NCBI RefSeq assembly: GCF_019890675.1
Contig: NZ_JAIOAA010000005.1
Span: 310,001 to 374,000, forward strand
Reading direction: 5' to 3'
Source of the DNA: Micromonospora sp. PLK6-60
GTDB lineage: Bacteria > Actinomycetota > Actinomycetes > Mycobacteriales > Micromonosporaceae
DNA length: 64,000 bases
The notes under the pieces are model-generated. The model searched no databases. It had not been told where the DNA came from and saw only the letters and a program-made list of their open reading frames with translations. A program made the position numbers and the translations under genes. Positions within the stretch are counted from its first letter, which is position 1. Each line of letters begins with the position of its first letter. Of this stretch, positions 1 through 9,477 are shown one piece after another.

Positions 1-999
1 CAGGTAGCTGGCCCGCCCGCTGTCGTGCAGCCAGGCGTGCTCCGGCCCGACCCCCGGGTAGTCCAGGCCGGCGGAGATCGAGTGCGACTCGACCGTCTGC
101 CCGTCGGCGTCCTGGAGCACGTACGTCCGGGTGCCGTGCAGCACGCCCGAGCTGCCGCCGGTGATGCTCGCGGCGTGCCGGCCGGTCTCCACTCCCTCGC
201 CGCCGGCCTCGAAGCCGTACAGCCGCACGTCGGCGTCCGGCACGAAGGCGTGGAAGATGCCCAGCGCGTTGGACCCGCCGCCGACGCAGGCCGCGACCGC
301 GTCCGGCAGGCCGCCGGTGAGGTCGAGGCACTGCTGGCGGGCCTCCTCGCCGATGCCCCGCACGAAGTCGCGGACCATGGCCGGGAACGGGTGCGGACCC
401 GCGGCGGTGCCGATCAGGTAGTGGGTGTCGTCGACGTTGGCGACCCAGTCCCGCATCGCCTCGTTCATCGCGTCCTTGAGGGTGCGCGAGCCGGTGGTCA
501 CCGGCACGACGGTGGCGCCGAGCATCCGCATCCGGGCCACGTTGAGCGCCTGCCGCCGGGTGTCCACCTCACCCATGTAGACCACGCACTCGAGGTCGAA
601 CAGCGCGGCGGCGGTGGCGGTGGCCACGCCGTGCTGGCCGGCGCCGGTCTCGGCGATCACCCGCCGCTTGCCCATCCGCCGGGTGAGCAGCGCCTGCCCG
701 ACCACGTTGCGGATCTTGTGCGCGCCGGTGTGGTTGAGGTCCTCCCGCTTGAGCAGCACCCGGGCACCGACCTCGGCGGAGAACCGGCGGGCCTCGTAGA
801 GCAGGGAGGGGGCGCCGACGTAGTCACGCAGCAGGGCGTCGAGCTCGGCCCGGAAACCGGCGTCGGCCGTCGCGGCACGCCACGCCCCGTCCAGCTCGTC
901 CAGGGCGGCCACCAGGGCCTCCGGGACGAAACGGCCACCGAACCGGCCGAAGTGACCGGCGGTGTCGGGGTACGCGGCGGACAGCGCGTCGGCGCTCAT
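1..999 (-). CDS. trpB: Tryptophan synthase beta chain, 3' part outside window
   Basis: This subunit condenses indole with L-serine in the last step of tryptophan synthesis, working with TrpA in the cytoplasm. 333 codons are visible and the C-terminus runs off the left edge. The N-terminal region reads [15 protein letters not shown], as is typical of TrpB. The pyridoxal phosphate lysine lies in [10 protein letters not shown] (about residue 94) and the phosphate-binding loop GGGSNALG is present. The ATG at 999 follows the trpC stop by 38 nt, so the two are probably co-transcribed. trpA would be expected just beyond the edge. Confidence 0.96.
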   Translation of the reverse strand, partial: MSADALSAAYPDTAGHFGRFGGRFVPEALVAALDELDGAWRAATADAGFRAELDALLRDYVGAPSLLYEARRFSAEVGARVLLKREDLNHTGAHKIRNVVGQALLTRRMGKRRVIAETGAGQHGVATATAAALFDLECVVYMGEVDTRRQALNVARMRMLGATVVPVTTGSRTLKDAMNEAMRDWVANVDDTHYLIGTAAGPHPFPAMVRDFVRGIGEEARQQCLDLTGGLPDAVAACVGGGSNALGIFHAFVPDADVRLYGFEAGGEGVETGRHAASITGGSSGVLHGTRTYVLQDADGQTVESHSISAGLDYPGVGPEHAWLHDSGRASYL

Positions 1000-1037
1000 C
1001 GCGGGTTCCTCTCGCTGCGAACGGGTGCCGGGGCGCG

Positions 1038-1904
1038 TCAGCGCACCGGCCGGGGAGTCGCCGGGTGGTTGCCGGCGTTGACCAGCTCCGCCACCGCCTC
1101 GCGCGGGCTCTTCTGGGTCACCAGGCCCTCGCCCACCAGCACCGCGTCGGCGCCGGCGGAGGCGTACCGGATCAGGTCGTGCGGACCGCGTACGCCGGAC
1201 TCGGCGATCTTGACCACGCTGCTGGGCAGGCCGGGCGCGATCCGCTCGAAGACGGACCGGTCGACCTCCAGGGTACGCAGGTCACGGGCGTTGACCCCGA
1301 TCACCTGCGCGCCCGCCTCCAGGGCCCGGTCGGCCTCCTCCTCGGTGTGCACCTCGACCAGCGCGCACATGCCCAACGACTCGATCCGCTCCAGCAGGCC
1401 GACCAGCGCGTTCTGCTCCAGCGCGGCGACGATCAGCAGCACCAGGTCGGCGCCGTGCGCGCGGGCCTCGTGCACCTGGTAGCTGGAGACCACGAAGTCC
1501 TTGCGCAGCACGGGGATCTTCACCGCGGCGCGGACGGCGGCCAGGTCGTCCAGCGACCCGCCGAACCAGCGGCCCTCGGTCAGCACACTGATCGCCCGGG
1601 CCCCACCGGCGGCGTAGTCACCGGCCAGGTCGGCCGGGTCGGCGATGTCGGCGAGCCGCCCCTTCGACGGCGAGGACCGCTTGACCTCCGCGATCACCGC
1701 CACCCCGGGCCGGCGCAGCGCCGCGTACGCGTCGAGCGGCGGCGGCGCGGCCGCGGCCAGCTCCCGGATCCGCTCCAGCGGAACCTGTTCCTGCCGCCGG
1801 GCGACGTCCTCCCGCACCCCGGCCAGGATCTCGTCGAGCACGCCTGCGGACGCCGCCGTGGTCCCGGCGTCGTCCCCCTCCGCGTGCGCATGCTCAGCAG
1901 TCAC
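1038..1904 (-). CDS. trpC: Indole-3-glycerol phosphate synthase
   Basis: This TIM-barrel enzyme closes the indole ring in tryptophan synthesis, converting CdRP to indole-3-glycerol phosphate. [25 protein letters not shown] and IAESGV are the conserved barrel motifs, and the 288-aa length fits the family. I chose the GTG at 1904 because a strong ribosome site (GGAGAGGGGAG) precedes it. An in-frame ATG at 1931 lies exactly 6 nt after a TAGCAT -10 box, so a leaderless start nine codons upstream is possible. It precedes trpB on the same strand. Confidence 0.95.
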   Translation of the reverse strand: MTAEHAHAEGDDAGTTAASAGVLDEILAGVREDVARRQEQVPLERIRELAAAAPPPLDAYAALRRPGVAVIAEVKRSSPSKGRLADIADPADLAGDYAAGGARAISVLTEGRWFGGSLDDLAAVRAAVKIPVLRKDFVVSSYQVHEARAHGADLVLLIVAALEQNALVGLLERIESLGMCALVEVHTEEEADRALEAGAQVIGVNARDLRTLEVDRSVFERIAPGLPSSVVKIAESGVRGPHDLIRYASAGADAVLVGEGLVTQKSPREAVAELVNAGNHPATPRPVR

Positions 1905-1937
1905 CAACGGACTCCCCTCTCCGGGCGTCATGGGCCG

Positions 1938-1943
1938 ATGCTA
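1938..1943 (-). promoter_or_regulatory. Putative -10 box for trpC-trpB
   Basis: The minus strand reads TAGCAT followed by CGGCCC and then ATG at 1931. A transcript would start near 1931 and carry the 27-nt leader containing the trpC ribosome site. No clear -35 was recognised. Pattern-based inference only. Confidence 0.45.
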
Positions 1944-2336
1944 GGGGGCGCCACCAGCCGCCAGGTGCCGGGGGTATGGCGCTCCTCACGAAATGGACTG
2001 CGGCATAATGACCGACTTCCGGTGAACGGGATGTCACGCACGGCCACCGCGCGGATCGACCGCCGTCACACTCCGGCGGCGGCACTCCCGACCGCTTCAT
2101 CGATCACCGCCCATGACCTATCTGACCACGATCCGTTGCCCCGCGCAGCACGGGGGTGGCCCGGTCCGGCGGTGTGACCAAGCTCAAGGCTGATCGGCCC
2201 TACCCAGGTCGGGCAGGTCAAGGGACAGTTGATCCGCCCGTCACCACGGCGAAACGTGAGCCGGGCAGCATCGGTTCGGGCAGACTCGACGAGGCGTCCG
2301 CCCGACCGTCGCCACCGTTGACCGTGCGAGGTGACC
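1944..2336. other. Intergenic stretch left of trpC, no gene found
   Basis: About 390 bp separate trpC from a small plus-strand gene. The open frames here have poor codon bias and no ribosome site. The minus strand lacks the small HGxxPAAW-type membrane gene that I recall at this point in some actinobacterial trp regions. I saw no attenuator-like leader rich in Trp codons and no T-box. Confidence 0.5.
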
Positions 2337-2591
2337 ATGACCAGCCCCGAGTCGTCCAGCATCGATCTGACCACCATCTCCCGGACCGTGGCGTCGCTGG
2401 CCGTCGGCGTGGTGCACACGCTGGAACGGGCCGTGGTCGGCGAGTCCCGGATGCGGACCGCCCGGGGCAACGCCTGGGAGGCCGTCTGCGCCGACCGGGC
2501 CCGCGCCGACCAGCGGGCCGAACTGGACCGGCTGGTGGCCGAGCTGGCCGCCGCCCGGGCCGCGGCCCGGGACCGCCAGCCGGTCAGCTGA
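2337..2591 (+). CDS. Small hypothetical helical protein
   Basis: This 84-aa protein runs against its neighbours and ends 8 nt inside the 3' end of the trp-region membrane gene. The ATG at 2337 is preceded by GAGG with 5-nt spacing; a GTG two codons upstream is less well placed. The second half is alanine/arginine/glutamate-rich and strongly helical (RADQRAELDRLVAELAAA), with a coiled-coil pattern. There is no signal peptide or membrane segment. Codon bias is normal for the window, so it is probably expressed. I do not recognise a family. Confidence 0.6.
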   Translation: MTSPESSSIDLTTISRTVASLAVGVVHTLERAVVGESRMRTARGNAWEAVCADRARADQRAELDRLVAELAAARAAARDRQPVS

Positions 2592-3159
2592 CCGTCGGGT
2601 CCTCGCCCCGGTCCAGCGCGTCCCACGCCTCCGTGGTGCGCCGCCCGGTGACCCGCCCCTCGGCCGGCACCGGGCCACCGTCGCCGTCGCGGGCCGGGCG
2701 CTCGTACCGGGCGCCCATCGCCGGCCAGCCCCGCCCGCGTACCGCGGTCAGGCCGCCGCCGGCCGCCGCGAGCACCCCACCCACCAGGCACAACGCCGGC
2801 CACTGCCGGCTCACCTCACCACCGAACGCGGCGACCAGGCCGTAACCGCCGCCGGCCGCCACGGCCAGGCCGAGCAGCGCGAGCAGGACGCCGAGCGCGC
2901 GCCGCACCGCGCCCCGGGTGGCCAGCACCGCTCCCCCGCCGGCCAGCCCGACCACCGCCAGCGCGGGCAACCAGGGCAGCAGCGCGCCGCCGGTGCGGGC
3001 GGTGCGCACCGGCGGCAGTGGCGGCCGTTCGGCCAGCTCGACCGCCCAGGTCCGGGTCGCCGCCCAGAGCGCCAGGCCCGCGCCGGCCAGACAGAACAGG
3101 ACGGCGTACGTCAGCTCGCGCCGCGCCCGCCGGGTCGGCTCGTCGGCCGGGGTACTCAC
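2584..3159 (-). CDS. Trp-region conserved membrane protein (TIGR02234-like)
   Basis: A 191-aa protein with four predicted membrane segments (about residues 18-35, 60-80, 88-110 and 122-142) and a charged C-terminal tail ending near [13 protein letters not shown]. The GTG at 3159 overlaps the trpE stop (GTGA). Position directly after trpE and the overall look match the actinobacterial trp-region membrane protein family, whose function is not known. A role linked to anthranilate or tryptophan is only suggested by location. Confidence 0.85.
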   Translation of the reverse strand: MSTPADEPTRRARRELTYAVLFCLAGAGLALWAATRTWAVELAERPPLPPVRTARTGGALLPWLPALAVVGLAGGGAVLATRGAVRRALGVLLALLGLAVAAGGGYGLVAAFGGEVSRQWPALCLVGGVLAAAGGGLTAVRGRGWPAMGARYERPARDGDGGPVPAEGRVTGRRTTEAWDALDRGEDPTVS

Positions 3160-4709
3160 CGGGCCGCCTTGAGGGTTTCGGCGGCGGCGATCGCGGCCAG
3201 CACGGCGGCGGCCTTGTTCCGGGTCTCCTGGTCCTCCGCGTGCGGATCGGAATCGGCCACCACCCCCGCCCCGGCCTGCACGTACGCCCGGCCGTCGCGG
3301 AGCAGCGCGGTGCGGATCGCGATGGCCATGTCGAGGTCGCCGCCGAAGCCGAAGTAGCCGACCGTGCCGCCGTAGAGGCCGCGCCGGACCGGTTCCAGCT
3401 CCTCGATGATCTCCATGGCCCGGACCTTCGGGGCGCCGGAGAGGGTGCCCGCCGGGAAGGTGGCGGCCAGCGCGTCGAAGGCGGTCCGGTCGGCGCGCAG
3501 GGTGCCGGTCACCGTCGAGACGATGTGCATGACGTGGCTGTACCGCTCGACGGTGGCGAACTGCGGCACCTCCACGGTGCCCGGGCGGCAGACCCGGCCC
3601 AGGTCGTTGCGGCCCAGGTCGACAAGCATCACGTGCTCGGCGCGTTCCTTCGGGTCGGCCAGCAGCTCGGCGGCGAACCGGGCGTCGGCCTCCGGGGTGG
3701 CGCCGCGCGGGCGGGTGCCGGCGATCGGGTGCAGCAGCGCGCGGCGCTGCCCGTCGGCGTCGCCGGTGACCTTCAGGTGCGCCTCCGGGGACGAGCCGAC
3801 GATGTCGAACCCGTCGAAACGCAGCAGGTACATGTACGGGCTGGGATTGGTCGCCCGCAGCACCCGGTAGACGTCCAGCGGGTCCGCCTCGGTGGCCCGT
3901 TCGAAGCGCTGGGCCACCACGATCTGGAAGCACTCGCCGGCCCGGATGGCCTCCTTGGCCTCCTCGACGGCCTTCTGGTAGCCGCCCTCCGGGGTGCGGC
4001 TGACCACGCCGCCCACCGGTGGCCGCTCGACCGTGGAGATCATGGGCGGAATCGGTCGGGACAGCGCGGTCGTCATCGCGTCGAGGCGCCCCACCGCGTG
4101 GTGGTACGCCGCCGCGACCAGCGGCTCCCGGTCCGGGGCGTCCGCCGGCGGCAGGACCGCGTTGGCGACCAGGATCGCCGAACCCTCGTAGTGGTCGAGC
4201 ACCACCAGGTCGGTGGCGAGCAGCATGCCCAGCTCGGGCAGGCGGAGGTCGTCCTCGGTGAGCTCGGGCAGCCGCTCGATGCGGCGGACGAAGTCGTAGC
4301 CGAGATAGCCGACCAGCCCGCCGGTCAGCGGTGGCATGCCGCTGGCCGGATCCCAGACCGGCCCGGCCAGCGACTCGACGGTCTCCCGCAGCACCCGCAC
4401 CGGGTCACCGCCGGTCGGCAGCCCGGGCGGCGGGCGGCCGGTCCAGACCGCGGCGCCGTCGCGCTCGGTGAGCGTGGCGAGGCTGCGCACCCCGATGAAC
4501 GAGTATCGCGACCAGGGGGTGCCCGCGGAGCCGGCGCCCTGCTCGGCGGACTCCAGCAGGAAGGTGCCCGGGCCGCCGGCCAGCTTGCGGTAGACGCCGA
4601 TCGGGGTCTCCGCGTCGGCGAGCAGCCGGCGGGTGACCGGCACGACCCGCCAGCGCGCCGCCAGCTCGGCGAAGCTCGCCTGATCCGGGCTGACCGTCCC
4701 GTCGGTCAT
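3156..4709 (-). CDS. trpE: Anthranilate synthase component I
   Basis: Converts chorismate to anthranilate using ammonia from the TrpG amidotransferase, the committed step to tryptophan. The 517-aa protein shows the N-terminal regulatory region ([21 protein letters not shown], which usually forms the tryptophan feedback site) and the chorismate-binding core with [42 protein letters not shown] and [11 protein letters not shown]. The ATG at 4709 overlaps the upstream hisI stop (ATGA), so translation is probably coupled to hisI. No trpG is in the window. Confidence 0.95.
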   Translation of the reverse strand: MTDGTVSPDQASFAELAARWRVVPVTRRLLADAETPIGVYRKLAGGPGTFLLESAEQGAGSAGTPWSRYSFIGVRSLATLTERDGAAVWTGRPPPGLPTGGDPVRVLRETVESLAGPVWDPASGMPPLTGGLVGYLGYDFVRRIERLPELTEDDLRLPELGMLLATDLVVLDHYEGSAILVANAVLPPADAPDREPLVAAAYHHAVGRLDAMTTALSRPIPPMISTVERPPVGGVVSRTPEGGYQKAVEEAKEAIRAGECFQIVVAQRFERATEADPLDVYRVLRATNPSPYMYLLRFDGFDIVGSSPEAHLKVTGDADGQRRALLHPIAGTRPRGATPEADARFAAELLADPKERAEHVMLVDLGRNDLGRVCRPGTVEVPQFATVERYSHVMHIVSTVTGTLRADRTAFDALAATFPAGTLSGAPKVRAMEIIEELEPVRRGLYGGTVGYFGFGGDLDMAIAIRTALLRDGRAYVQAGAGVVADSDPHAEDQETRNKAAAVLAAIAAAETLKAAR

Positions 4710-6007
4710 GCGGCATCGCCTCCAGGGGTGACCGGCAGTTCCTCGAAGAAGCACGAGCGGTGCCCAGTGTGGCAGGCCGCCCCGACCTGATCCACGCTCA
4801 CCAGCAACGCGTCCCCGTCGCAGTCCACCGCCACCGAGTGGACGTGCTGGTGGTGGCCGGAGGTGGCGCCCTTGACCCAGTATTCCTGCCGGCTGCGCGA
4901 CCAGTAGGTGGCCCGGCCGGTGGTCAGGGTGCGGTGCAACGCCTCGTCGTCCATCCAGGCGAGCATCAGCACCTCCCCCGAGTCGTGCTGGCGGACCACC
5001 GCGGCCACCAGGCCGTCGGGGGTGCGCCGCAGCCGGGCGGCGATGGCGGGATCGAGGCGGGACGGGCGGGCCGGGCCGGTCGGGGCGGGTCCGCCGGTCG
5101 GGGCGGCGTCAGGTACGGGCACAGTGACCCATTGTCCCGCACGCGCCACCGCCACTGTCGCCGCGTCCCGGCGCGGTCGCGGCGTCCCGCCCGCCGGCGG
5201 CGACAGCTGCCTCAGGTACCGACCCAGCCGGCCATCGGCCAGCGCGGCGGCCAGGTCGGGCCCGGCCACCGCGGCGACCTCCCCGGCGTACGGGCGGACC
5301 AGCGCGACGGTCCCGCCGACCAGCCGGTCGGCGGCGGTGTGCAGTTCGGCCACGGTGGCCGGGCGCAGCCCGAGGCAGCGCAGCATGTCCTCGCGGTAGC
5401 CGGGCGGGGCGGTCGGCAGGCCCAGCGCCGCGTCCAGCGCGGCCCGGCGGGAGACCACCCGGACCTCCGGGTTGACCAGCCGCAACACCGAGGGGCAGAG
5501 CCGGGCCAGGTCGGCGGCGGCCAGCCGGACCCCGATCGGGTCGTCCTCGGCGCGGGCGCCGGCGACCTTACCCAGCGTGGCGATCAGTTCCTCCAGCCGG
5601 GGCGGCCCGGCCGGCTGGCAGAGCACCGGCAGGTCCAGCCGCGCCCGCCAGGCCGGATCGGCCCAGAGCAGCCGGGCGGGCGCGCTGACCGGCAACCCGA
5701 ACGCCCAGTCGGCCGGCTCACCGAGGCGGCGCAGCCAGCGGCGCAGGTCGAAGACCGCCACCGAGAGGTGCACCAGCCGCCCGCCGGTCTCGGCGAGATA
5801 GGCCCGGTGGGGGTCACCGGCCGGGCCGGCCTCCGGCGCCCCCGCCCCGACCAGCACGTCCAGGTCGACGTCGCTGTGCTCGGTGGCGCCGCCGCGGGCG
5901 TGGCTGCCGCGCAGCAGGATGCCGAGGACCGGGCGCCGGACGTCCCGGCGCAGGCGGGCCACCCAGTCGGCGAGAAAGCCGTGCTCAAGTGACGCAGGGT
6001 GACCCAC
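4706..6007 (-). CDS. hisI: Nucleotidyltransferase domain fused to phosphoribosyl-AMP cyclohydrolase (HisI)
   Basis: One uninterrupted 433-codon frame holds two unrelated domains. Residues about 1-280 contain a nucleotidyltransferase core, GSHARG (34-39) and [10 protein letters not shown] (45-54, with D46 and D48 as likely metal ligands), then a helical region. Residues about 296-433 are complete HisI, the histidine step opening the adenine ring of PR-AMP, with VDCDGD and [11 protein letters not shown] as zinc and magnesium sites. GTG at 6007 has only a weak ribosome site. HisI could also be made alone from an internal GTG at 5122 (138 aa), which lies 8 nt after a GACAAT box. The N-domain substrate is unknown. 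The stop overlaps the trpE start. Confidence 0.85.
   Translation of the reverse strand: MGHPASLEHGFLADWVARLRRDVRRPVLGILLRGSHARGGATEHSDVDLDVLVGAGAPEAGPAGDPHRAYLAETGGRLVHLSVAVFDLRRWLRRLGEPADWAFGLPVSAPARLLWADPAWRARLDLPVLCQPAGPPRLEELIATLGKVAGARAEDDPIGVRLAAADLARLCPSVLRLVNPEVRVVSRRAALDAALGLPTAPPGYREDMLRCLGLRPATVAELHTAADRLVGGTVALVRPYAGEVAAVAGPDLAAALADGRLGRYLRQLSPPAGGTPRPRRDAATVAVARAGQWVTVPVPDAAPTGGPAPTGPARPSRLDPAIAARLRRTPDGLVAAVVRQHDSGEVLMLAWMDDEALHRTLTTGRATYWSRSRQEYWVKGATSGHHQHVHSVAVDCDGDALLVSVDQVGAACHTGHRSCFFEELPVTPGGDAA
5131..5136 (-). promoter_or_regulatory. Putative internal -10 box for hisI
   Basis: The minus strand reads GACAAT, then 8 nt, then GTG at 5122, the first codon of the HisI domain. 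This would give a leaderless hisI-trpE mRNA independent of the nucleotidyltransferase part. GCGACA lies about 19 nt further upstream as a weak -35. Confidence 0.4.
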
Positions 6008-6092
6008 CGCGCCATCGTGCCGTACCCCTTTTCGGGGCGCAATGCCCGTTGCCGCACTGGCTGTCCGGTCTGCGGGCCCACCCGCCGCCAGG

Positions 6093-6482
6093 TCAGGCGA
6101 GTTCCTCCTCCGCCCGGCGGTAGAGGTCGATCTTGAGATCGAGCATCTTCAGGTCCTCCTCCAGTTCGCTCATCCGGGCCAGCACCCGGGCCCGGTGCGC
6201 CTCGAACAGCGCCCGCCGCGCGCCGATCGTCCGGTCGCCCAGCCGGGCAAGCTCGGCGTAGCGGCGCATGTCGCGCACCGGCATCCCGGTGCGGCGTAGC
6301 CGGGTGAGCAGGAAGAGCCAGCCGACGTCGTCCTCGGTGTAGCGCCGCCGGCCGGCCGAGTCCCGCCCGACCGGCGCGACCAGGCCCTCCTGCTCGTACC
6401 AGCGCAGCGTGTAGGTGGTCAGGCCGACCCGGGCGGCGGCCTCGCCCACCGAGAGACTCGGCTCCTGCGTGCGGGTGTCCAC
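6093..6482 (-). CDS. MerR family transcriptional regulator
   Basis: A 129-aa activator with the MerR winged helix at residues 11-80 ([20 protein letters not shown], then [12 protein letters not shown]) and a C-terminal coiled coil ([24 protein letters not shown]). No cysteine metal site is visible, so this is a small-ligand or stress type rather than a metal sensor. The GTG at 6482 sits 6 nt after the probable -10 of a MerR-type promoter that carries a perfect inverted repeat, so autoregulation is likely. It is divergent from an ABC efflux operon, which may share control. Confidence 0.88.
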   Translation of the reverse strand: MDTRTQEPSLSVGEAAARVGLTTYTLRWYEQEGLVAPVGRDSAGRRRYTEDDVGWLFLLTRLRRTGMPVRDMRRYAELARLGDRTIGARRALFEAHRARVLARMSELEEDLKMLDLKIDLYRRAEEELA

Positions 6483-6488
6483 CCGGAC

Positions 6489-6519
6489 AGGCTTTCAGTT
6501 CGAGTCCACTCGAAGTCAA
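6489..6519 (-). promoter_or_regulatory. MerR-type promoter with perfect inverted repeat
   Basis: Reading the minus strand, TTGACT (6519-6514) and AAGCCT (6494-6489) are 19 bp apart, the long spacer typical of MerR-controlled promoters. Inside lies a perfect inverted repeat, TTCGAGT-CC-ACTCGAA on the plus strand at 6499-6514. The GTG start follows 6 nt after the -10. Confidence 0.7.
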
Positions 6520-6522
6520 CCG

Positions 6523-6563
6523 TTGCTCGACCGATGGTTTTTCATCTACCGTTGAGTTCAACG
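6523..6563 (+). promoter_or_regulatory. Putative promoter and operator of ABC efflux operon
   Basis: TTGCTC at 6523 and TACCGT at 6547 are 18 bp apart. A second, unrelated inverted repeat, CGTTGA-GT-TCAACG (6550-6563), overlaps the expected transcription start. It could bind the TetR repressor encoded at the end of the operon. Inference from spacing and symmetry. Confidence 0.45.
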
Positions 6564-6588
6564 CTTGATGAGTTTCCGGGAGGCGGCG

Positions 6589-7311
6589 ATGGACGCGGCG
6601 ATAGCGGCCCACGACCTGGTCGTGGCGCGCGGCGGCCGGCGGGTGCTGCACGGGGTGAGCTGCGCGGTGCCCCGGGGCACGGTGACCGGCCTGCTCGGGC
6701 CCAGCGGCAGCGGCAAGACCACGCTGATGCGGGCGGTGGTCGGGGTGCAGACGGTGACCTCGGGCCGGGTCACCGTGCTGGGCCGGCCGGCGGGGGCGCG
6801 GGAGCTGCGCCACCGGGTCGGCTACCTGACCCAGGCGCCCAGCGTCTACGCCGACCTGACCGTCCGGGAGAACGCCCGCTACTTCGCGGCGCTGCACGGC
6901 CGGGGCCGCGCCGAGGCCGACCGGGCGGTCGCCGACGTCGGGCTGGCCGGCGCGGCCGGCCAACTGGTCGGCACCCTCTCCGGCGGCCAGCGCAGCCGGG
7001 CGTCGCTGGCCTGCGCCCTGGTCGGCGACCCGGAGCTGGTCATCCTCGACGAGCCGACGGTCGGCCAGGACCCGGTGCTGCGGGCCGACCTCTGGGCCCG
7101 CTTCCACGCCATGGCGGCCAGCGGGACGACCCTGCTGGTGTCCAGCCACGTGATGGACGAGGCGGCCCGCTGCGACCGGCTGCTGCTGATCCGCGAGGGC
7201 CGGCTGATCGCCGACGACACCCCCGCCGGGGTACGCGCCACCGCCGGCACCGACAACCTCGACGAGGCGTTCCTGCGGCTGATCCGGGCGAACGAGGAGG
7301 CGAACTCATGA
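6589..7311 (+). CDS. ABC transporter ATP-binding protein (drug-efflux type)
   Basis: A 240-aa ATPase that energises export through the permease encoded next. It has Walker A GPSGSGKTT, a Q-loop in YLTQAPS, signature LSGGQRSR, Walker B LVILDEP and the H-loop in VSSHVMDE. The ATG at 6589 was chosen for its ribosome site GGGAGG; a TTG 24 nt upstream lacks one. It overlaps the permease start by 4 nt (ATGA). The layout with ABC-2 permease and TetR regulator resembles DrrAB-like multidrug or antibiotic self-resistance exporters. The substrate is unknown. Confidence 0.93.
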   Translation: MDAAIAAHDLVVARGGRRVLHGVSCAVPRGTVTGLLGPSGSGKTTLMRAVVGVQTVTSGRVTVLGRPAGARELRHRVGYLTQAPSVYADLTVRENARYFAALHGRGRAEADRAVADVGLAGAAGQLVGTLSGGQRSRASLACALVGDPELVILDEPTVGQDPVLRADLWARFHAMAASGTTLLVSSHVMDEAARCDRLLLIREGRLIADDTPAGVRATAGTDNLDEAFLRLIRANEEANS

Positions 7312-8063
7312 ACCCGCGCATCCTGGCCGCCACCACCGGGCGGATCCTGCGCCAGCTGCGGCACGACCGGCGCACCGTGGCGCTGCTGCTGGTGGTCCCC
7401 ACCGTGCTGCTCACCCTGGTCTACTACATGTACGTCGACCAGCCCACCCCGCCCGGCCAGCCCAGCTTCTTCGACCAGGTGGCGCTGATCATGCTGGGCT
7501 TCTTCCCGTTCATCATCATGTTCCTGGTGACCAGCATCGCGATGCTGCGCGAACGCACCACCGGGACGCTGGAACGGCTGCTCACCACCCCGCTGGGCAA
7601 GCTGGACCTGCTCTTCGGATACGGCATCGCGTTCGGGCTGGCCGGCGTGCTCCAGTCCACCGTCGCCTCGCTGGTGGCGTACCGGGTGTTCGGGTTGGCC
7701 ACCGCCGGCAGCGCCTGGCTGGTCATCATGATCGCCGGGATCAACGCGGTGCTGGCCGTGGCGCTCGGCCTGCTCTGCTCGGCGTTCGCCCGCACCGAGT
7801 TCCAGGCCGTGCAGTTCATGCCGGTGGTGGTGCTGCCGCAGTTGCTGCTCTGCGGGCTCTTCGTGCCGCGCGGCCAGATGGCCGGCTGGCTCCAGGCGAT
7901 CAGCGACGTGCTGCCGCTGTCGTACGCCGTCGAGGCCCTGCAGGAGGTCGGCGCGCACCCGGACCCGACCGGCACGATGTGGCGCGACGCGGCGGTCGTG
8001 GCCGGCGCGGCGGTGGTGGCGCTGGTGCTCGCCGCCGCGACGCTGCGCCGGCGCAGCGGGTGA
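7308..8063 (+). CDS. ABC-2 type permease
   Basis: A 251-aa integral membrane protein with six predicted helices, the first near residues 25-45 (ALLLVVPTVLLTLVYYMYV) and the last near 225-245. The motif MLRERTTGTLERLLTTP after helix 2 is the hallmark of the ABC-2 DrrB-like permeases. It is coupled to the ATPase by ATGA overlap and to the TetR gene by GTGA overlap. Together they form an exporter of unknown substrate in the cytoplasmic membrane. Confidence 0.93.
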   Translation: MNPRILAATTGRILRQLRHDRRTVALLLVVPTVLLTLVYYMYVDQPTPPGQPSFFDQVALIMLGFFPFIIMFLVTSIAMLRERTTGTLERLLTTPLGKLDLLFGYGIAFGLAGVLQSTVASLVAYRVFGLATAGSAWLVIMIAGINAVLAVALGLLCSAFARTEFQAVQFMPVVVLPQLLLCGLFVPRGQMAGWLQAISDVLPLSYAVEALQEVGAHPDPTGTMWRDAAVVAGAAVVALVLAAATLRRRSG

Positions 8064-8725
8064 CGCCGCGGCGGACCGGCCGCCGGCCCGGCCGGCCGGA
8101 CACCCGGGAGGCGATCCTCGCGGCGGCCCGGGCGGCGTTCGCCGAGCGGGGCTTCGACGCCGCCTCGATCCGGGCCATCGCCGCCGCCGCGGGGGTGGAC
8201 CCGGCCCTGGTGCACCACTACTTCGGCACAAAGGAGGAGCTGTTCCGGGCCACCGTGGCGATCCCGATCGACCCGGCCGAGCTGCTGCCGGCGGTGCTGG
8301 CCGGCGGCCCGGACGAGGTGGGCGAACGGCTGGTCCGCACGTTCCTGACCGTCTGGGACTCCCCGGTCGGCAAGGCCGCGGTGGCCCTGCTCCGCTCGGC
8401 GGTGAGCAGCGAGTGGACGGCCCGGTTGCTGCGCGAGTTCCTGTCCACCCAGATCCTGCGCCGAGTCCTCGACCAGCTCGACCTGGACCCGGCCGAGCGG
8501 CCGCTGCGCGGTGCGCTGCTGGCCAGCCAGGTCGCCGGGCTGGCCATGATGCGCTACGTCATCCGCCTCGACCCGATCGCCTCCGCCGACCGGGAGACCC
8601 TGGTCGCCGCGATCGGCCCCACCCTCCAGCGCTACCTCACCGGCGACTTGACCGGCGGGCCCGGCGTGGGCGGAGCGGCGGGCAGCGGCGTGAACCGACC
8701 AGAGCGAAGGTCAGATCGAGCGTGA
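8060..8725 (+). CDS. TetR family transcriptional repressor
   Basis: A 221-aa regulator with an N-terminal TetR helix-turn-helix at about residues 11-57 (TREAILAAARAAFAERGF, then FGTKEELFRATV) and an all-helical ligand domain. The GTG at 8060 overlaps the permease stop (GTGA), so it is the third gene of the efflux operon and probably represses it when no drug is bound. The symmetric site at 6550-6563 is a candidate operator. Confidence 0.92.
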   Translation: MTPRRTGRRPGRPDTREAILAAARAAFAERGFDAASIRAIAAAAGVDPALVHHYFGTKEELFRATVAIPIDPAELLPAVLAGGPDEVGERLVRTFLTVWDSPVGKAAVALLRSAVSSEWTARLLREFLSTQILRRVLDQLDLDPAERPLRGALLASQVAGLAMMRYVIRLDPIASADRETLVAAIGPTLQRYLTGDLTGGPGVGGAAGSGVNRPERRSDRA

Positions 8726-8789
8726 CACCCCGGAGTCAGTCGATGGGGCTGATCAACTACCCACCGCTACCAGGCCGCCGAGACGCAAC

Positions 8790-9407
8790 TCAGGACATGG
8801 CGGGCGCGTCGAACACTGCGGGGAAGCGTTGCCGAACCCGCGTGATACAGCGGTCCCGGCTGGTGTCACCCCAGAGCCCTCGGTCGTACTCGGTGAAGGG
8901 CCGTTCCAGGGCATCGAGCCGGTCGACATTTCCCCGGAGGGCGGTGCGCCAGACCTCGGAGACTTCCTCGGAAGCACCGACGAGCGCCTCGATCGCATTC
9001 ATGAGGCGGGTCTTCTCCGCCATCGCCTCCGGCGTCACCGACCACAGGCATTTCCCGAACTGCCCCGAGAGGTACCCCTGCCAGGTCTCGTTCAGGTCAT
9101 CGGGTAGATCACTCGACGCTGCGGCATAGCGGGAACGGAAGCGCTCGAACAACTCATCGACCCCGCCGGCATCGTCGATCAGCGCGAAATAATCGGGCGG
9201 GTAGAGCTCCACGCCGTCGGGGAGCACATACGTCGCCTGCGGCAGTCGGCCTGCCGCGATCAGCTCCCGGACATCTCCGGGCGTCTCGTCGCGGCCGGCG
9301 CAGAGCTGCTCCAAGGTCCGATACTCGGTGTTCAGGTATGCAAGATCAGAAGAGCTGAAGCTCGGTTCCTCCGCCATGGCGGCGACTCTATCCAGGCGCA
9401 CCGACAT
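8790..9407 (-). CDS. Hypothetical protein, DUF6058-like
   Basis: A 205-aa soluble protein with no signal or membrane segment. It contains LYPPDYFALIDDAGG and a tryptophan-containing stretch NETWQGYLSGQFGKCLW, which resemble the DUF6058 family as I recall it. The function is unknown. ATG at 9407 has a G-rich ribosome site (GGGGGG); a second ATG lies ten codons inside. Codon use is less GC-biased than the neighbours (AAG, GAA, GAT, AGA are frequent), which may point to recent acquisition. It lies downstream of the ABC exporter genes, after a palindrome that may terminate them. Confidence 0.72.
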   Translation of the reverse strand: MSVRLDRVAAMAEEPSFSSSDLAYLNTEYRTLEQLCAGRDETPGDVRELIAAGRLPQATYVLPDGVELYPPDYFALIDDAGGVDELFERFRSRYAAASSDLPDDLNETWQGYLSGQFGKCLWSVTPEAMAEKTRLMNAIEALVGASEEVSEVWRTALRGNVDRLDALERPFTEYDRGLWGDTSRDRCITRVRQRFPAVFDAPAMS

Positions 9408-9423
9408 TACCGCCCCCCGAGGC

Positions 9424-9439
9424 GAGACCCCGGGGTCTC
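9424..9439. terminator. 16-bp perfect palindrome, possible terminator
   Basis: GAGACCCCGGGGTCTC is a perfect palindrome in the 70-bp gap after the ABC exporter stop (9478) and before the DUF6058-like start. It may end the exporter transcript. No T-run follows, as is usual at this GC content. Confidence 0.4.
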
Positions 9440-9477
9440 ACCCCGCTATCGCACAAGATCGACAGGACTGGCCCTGA

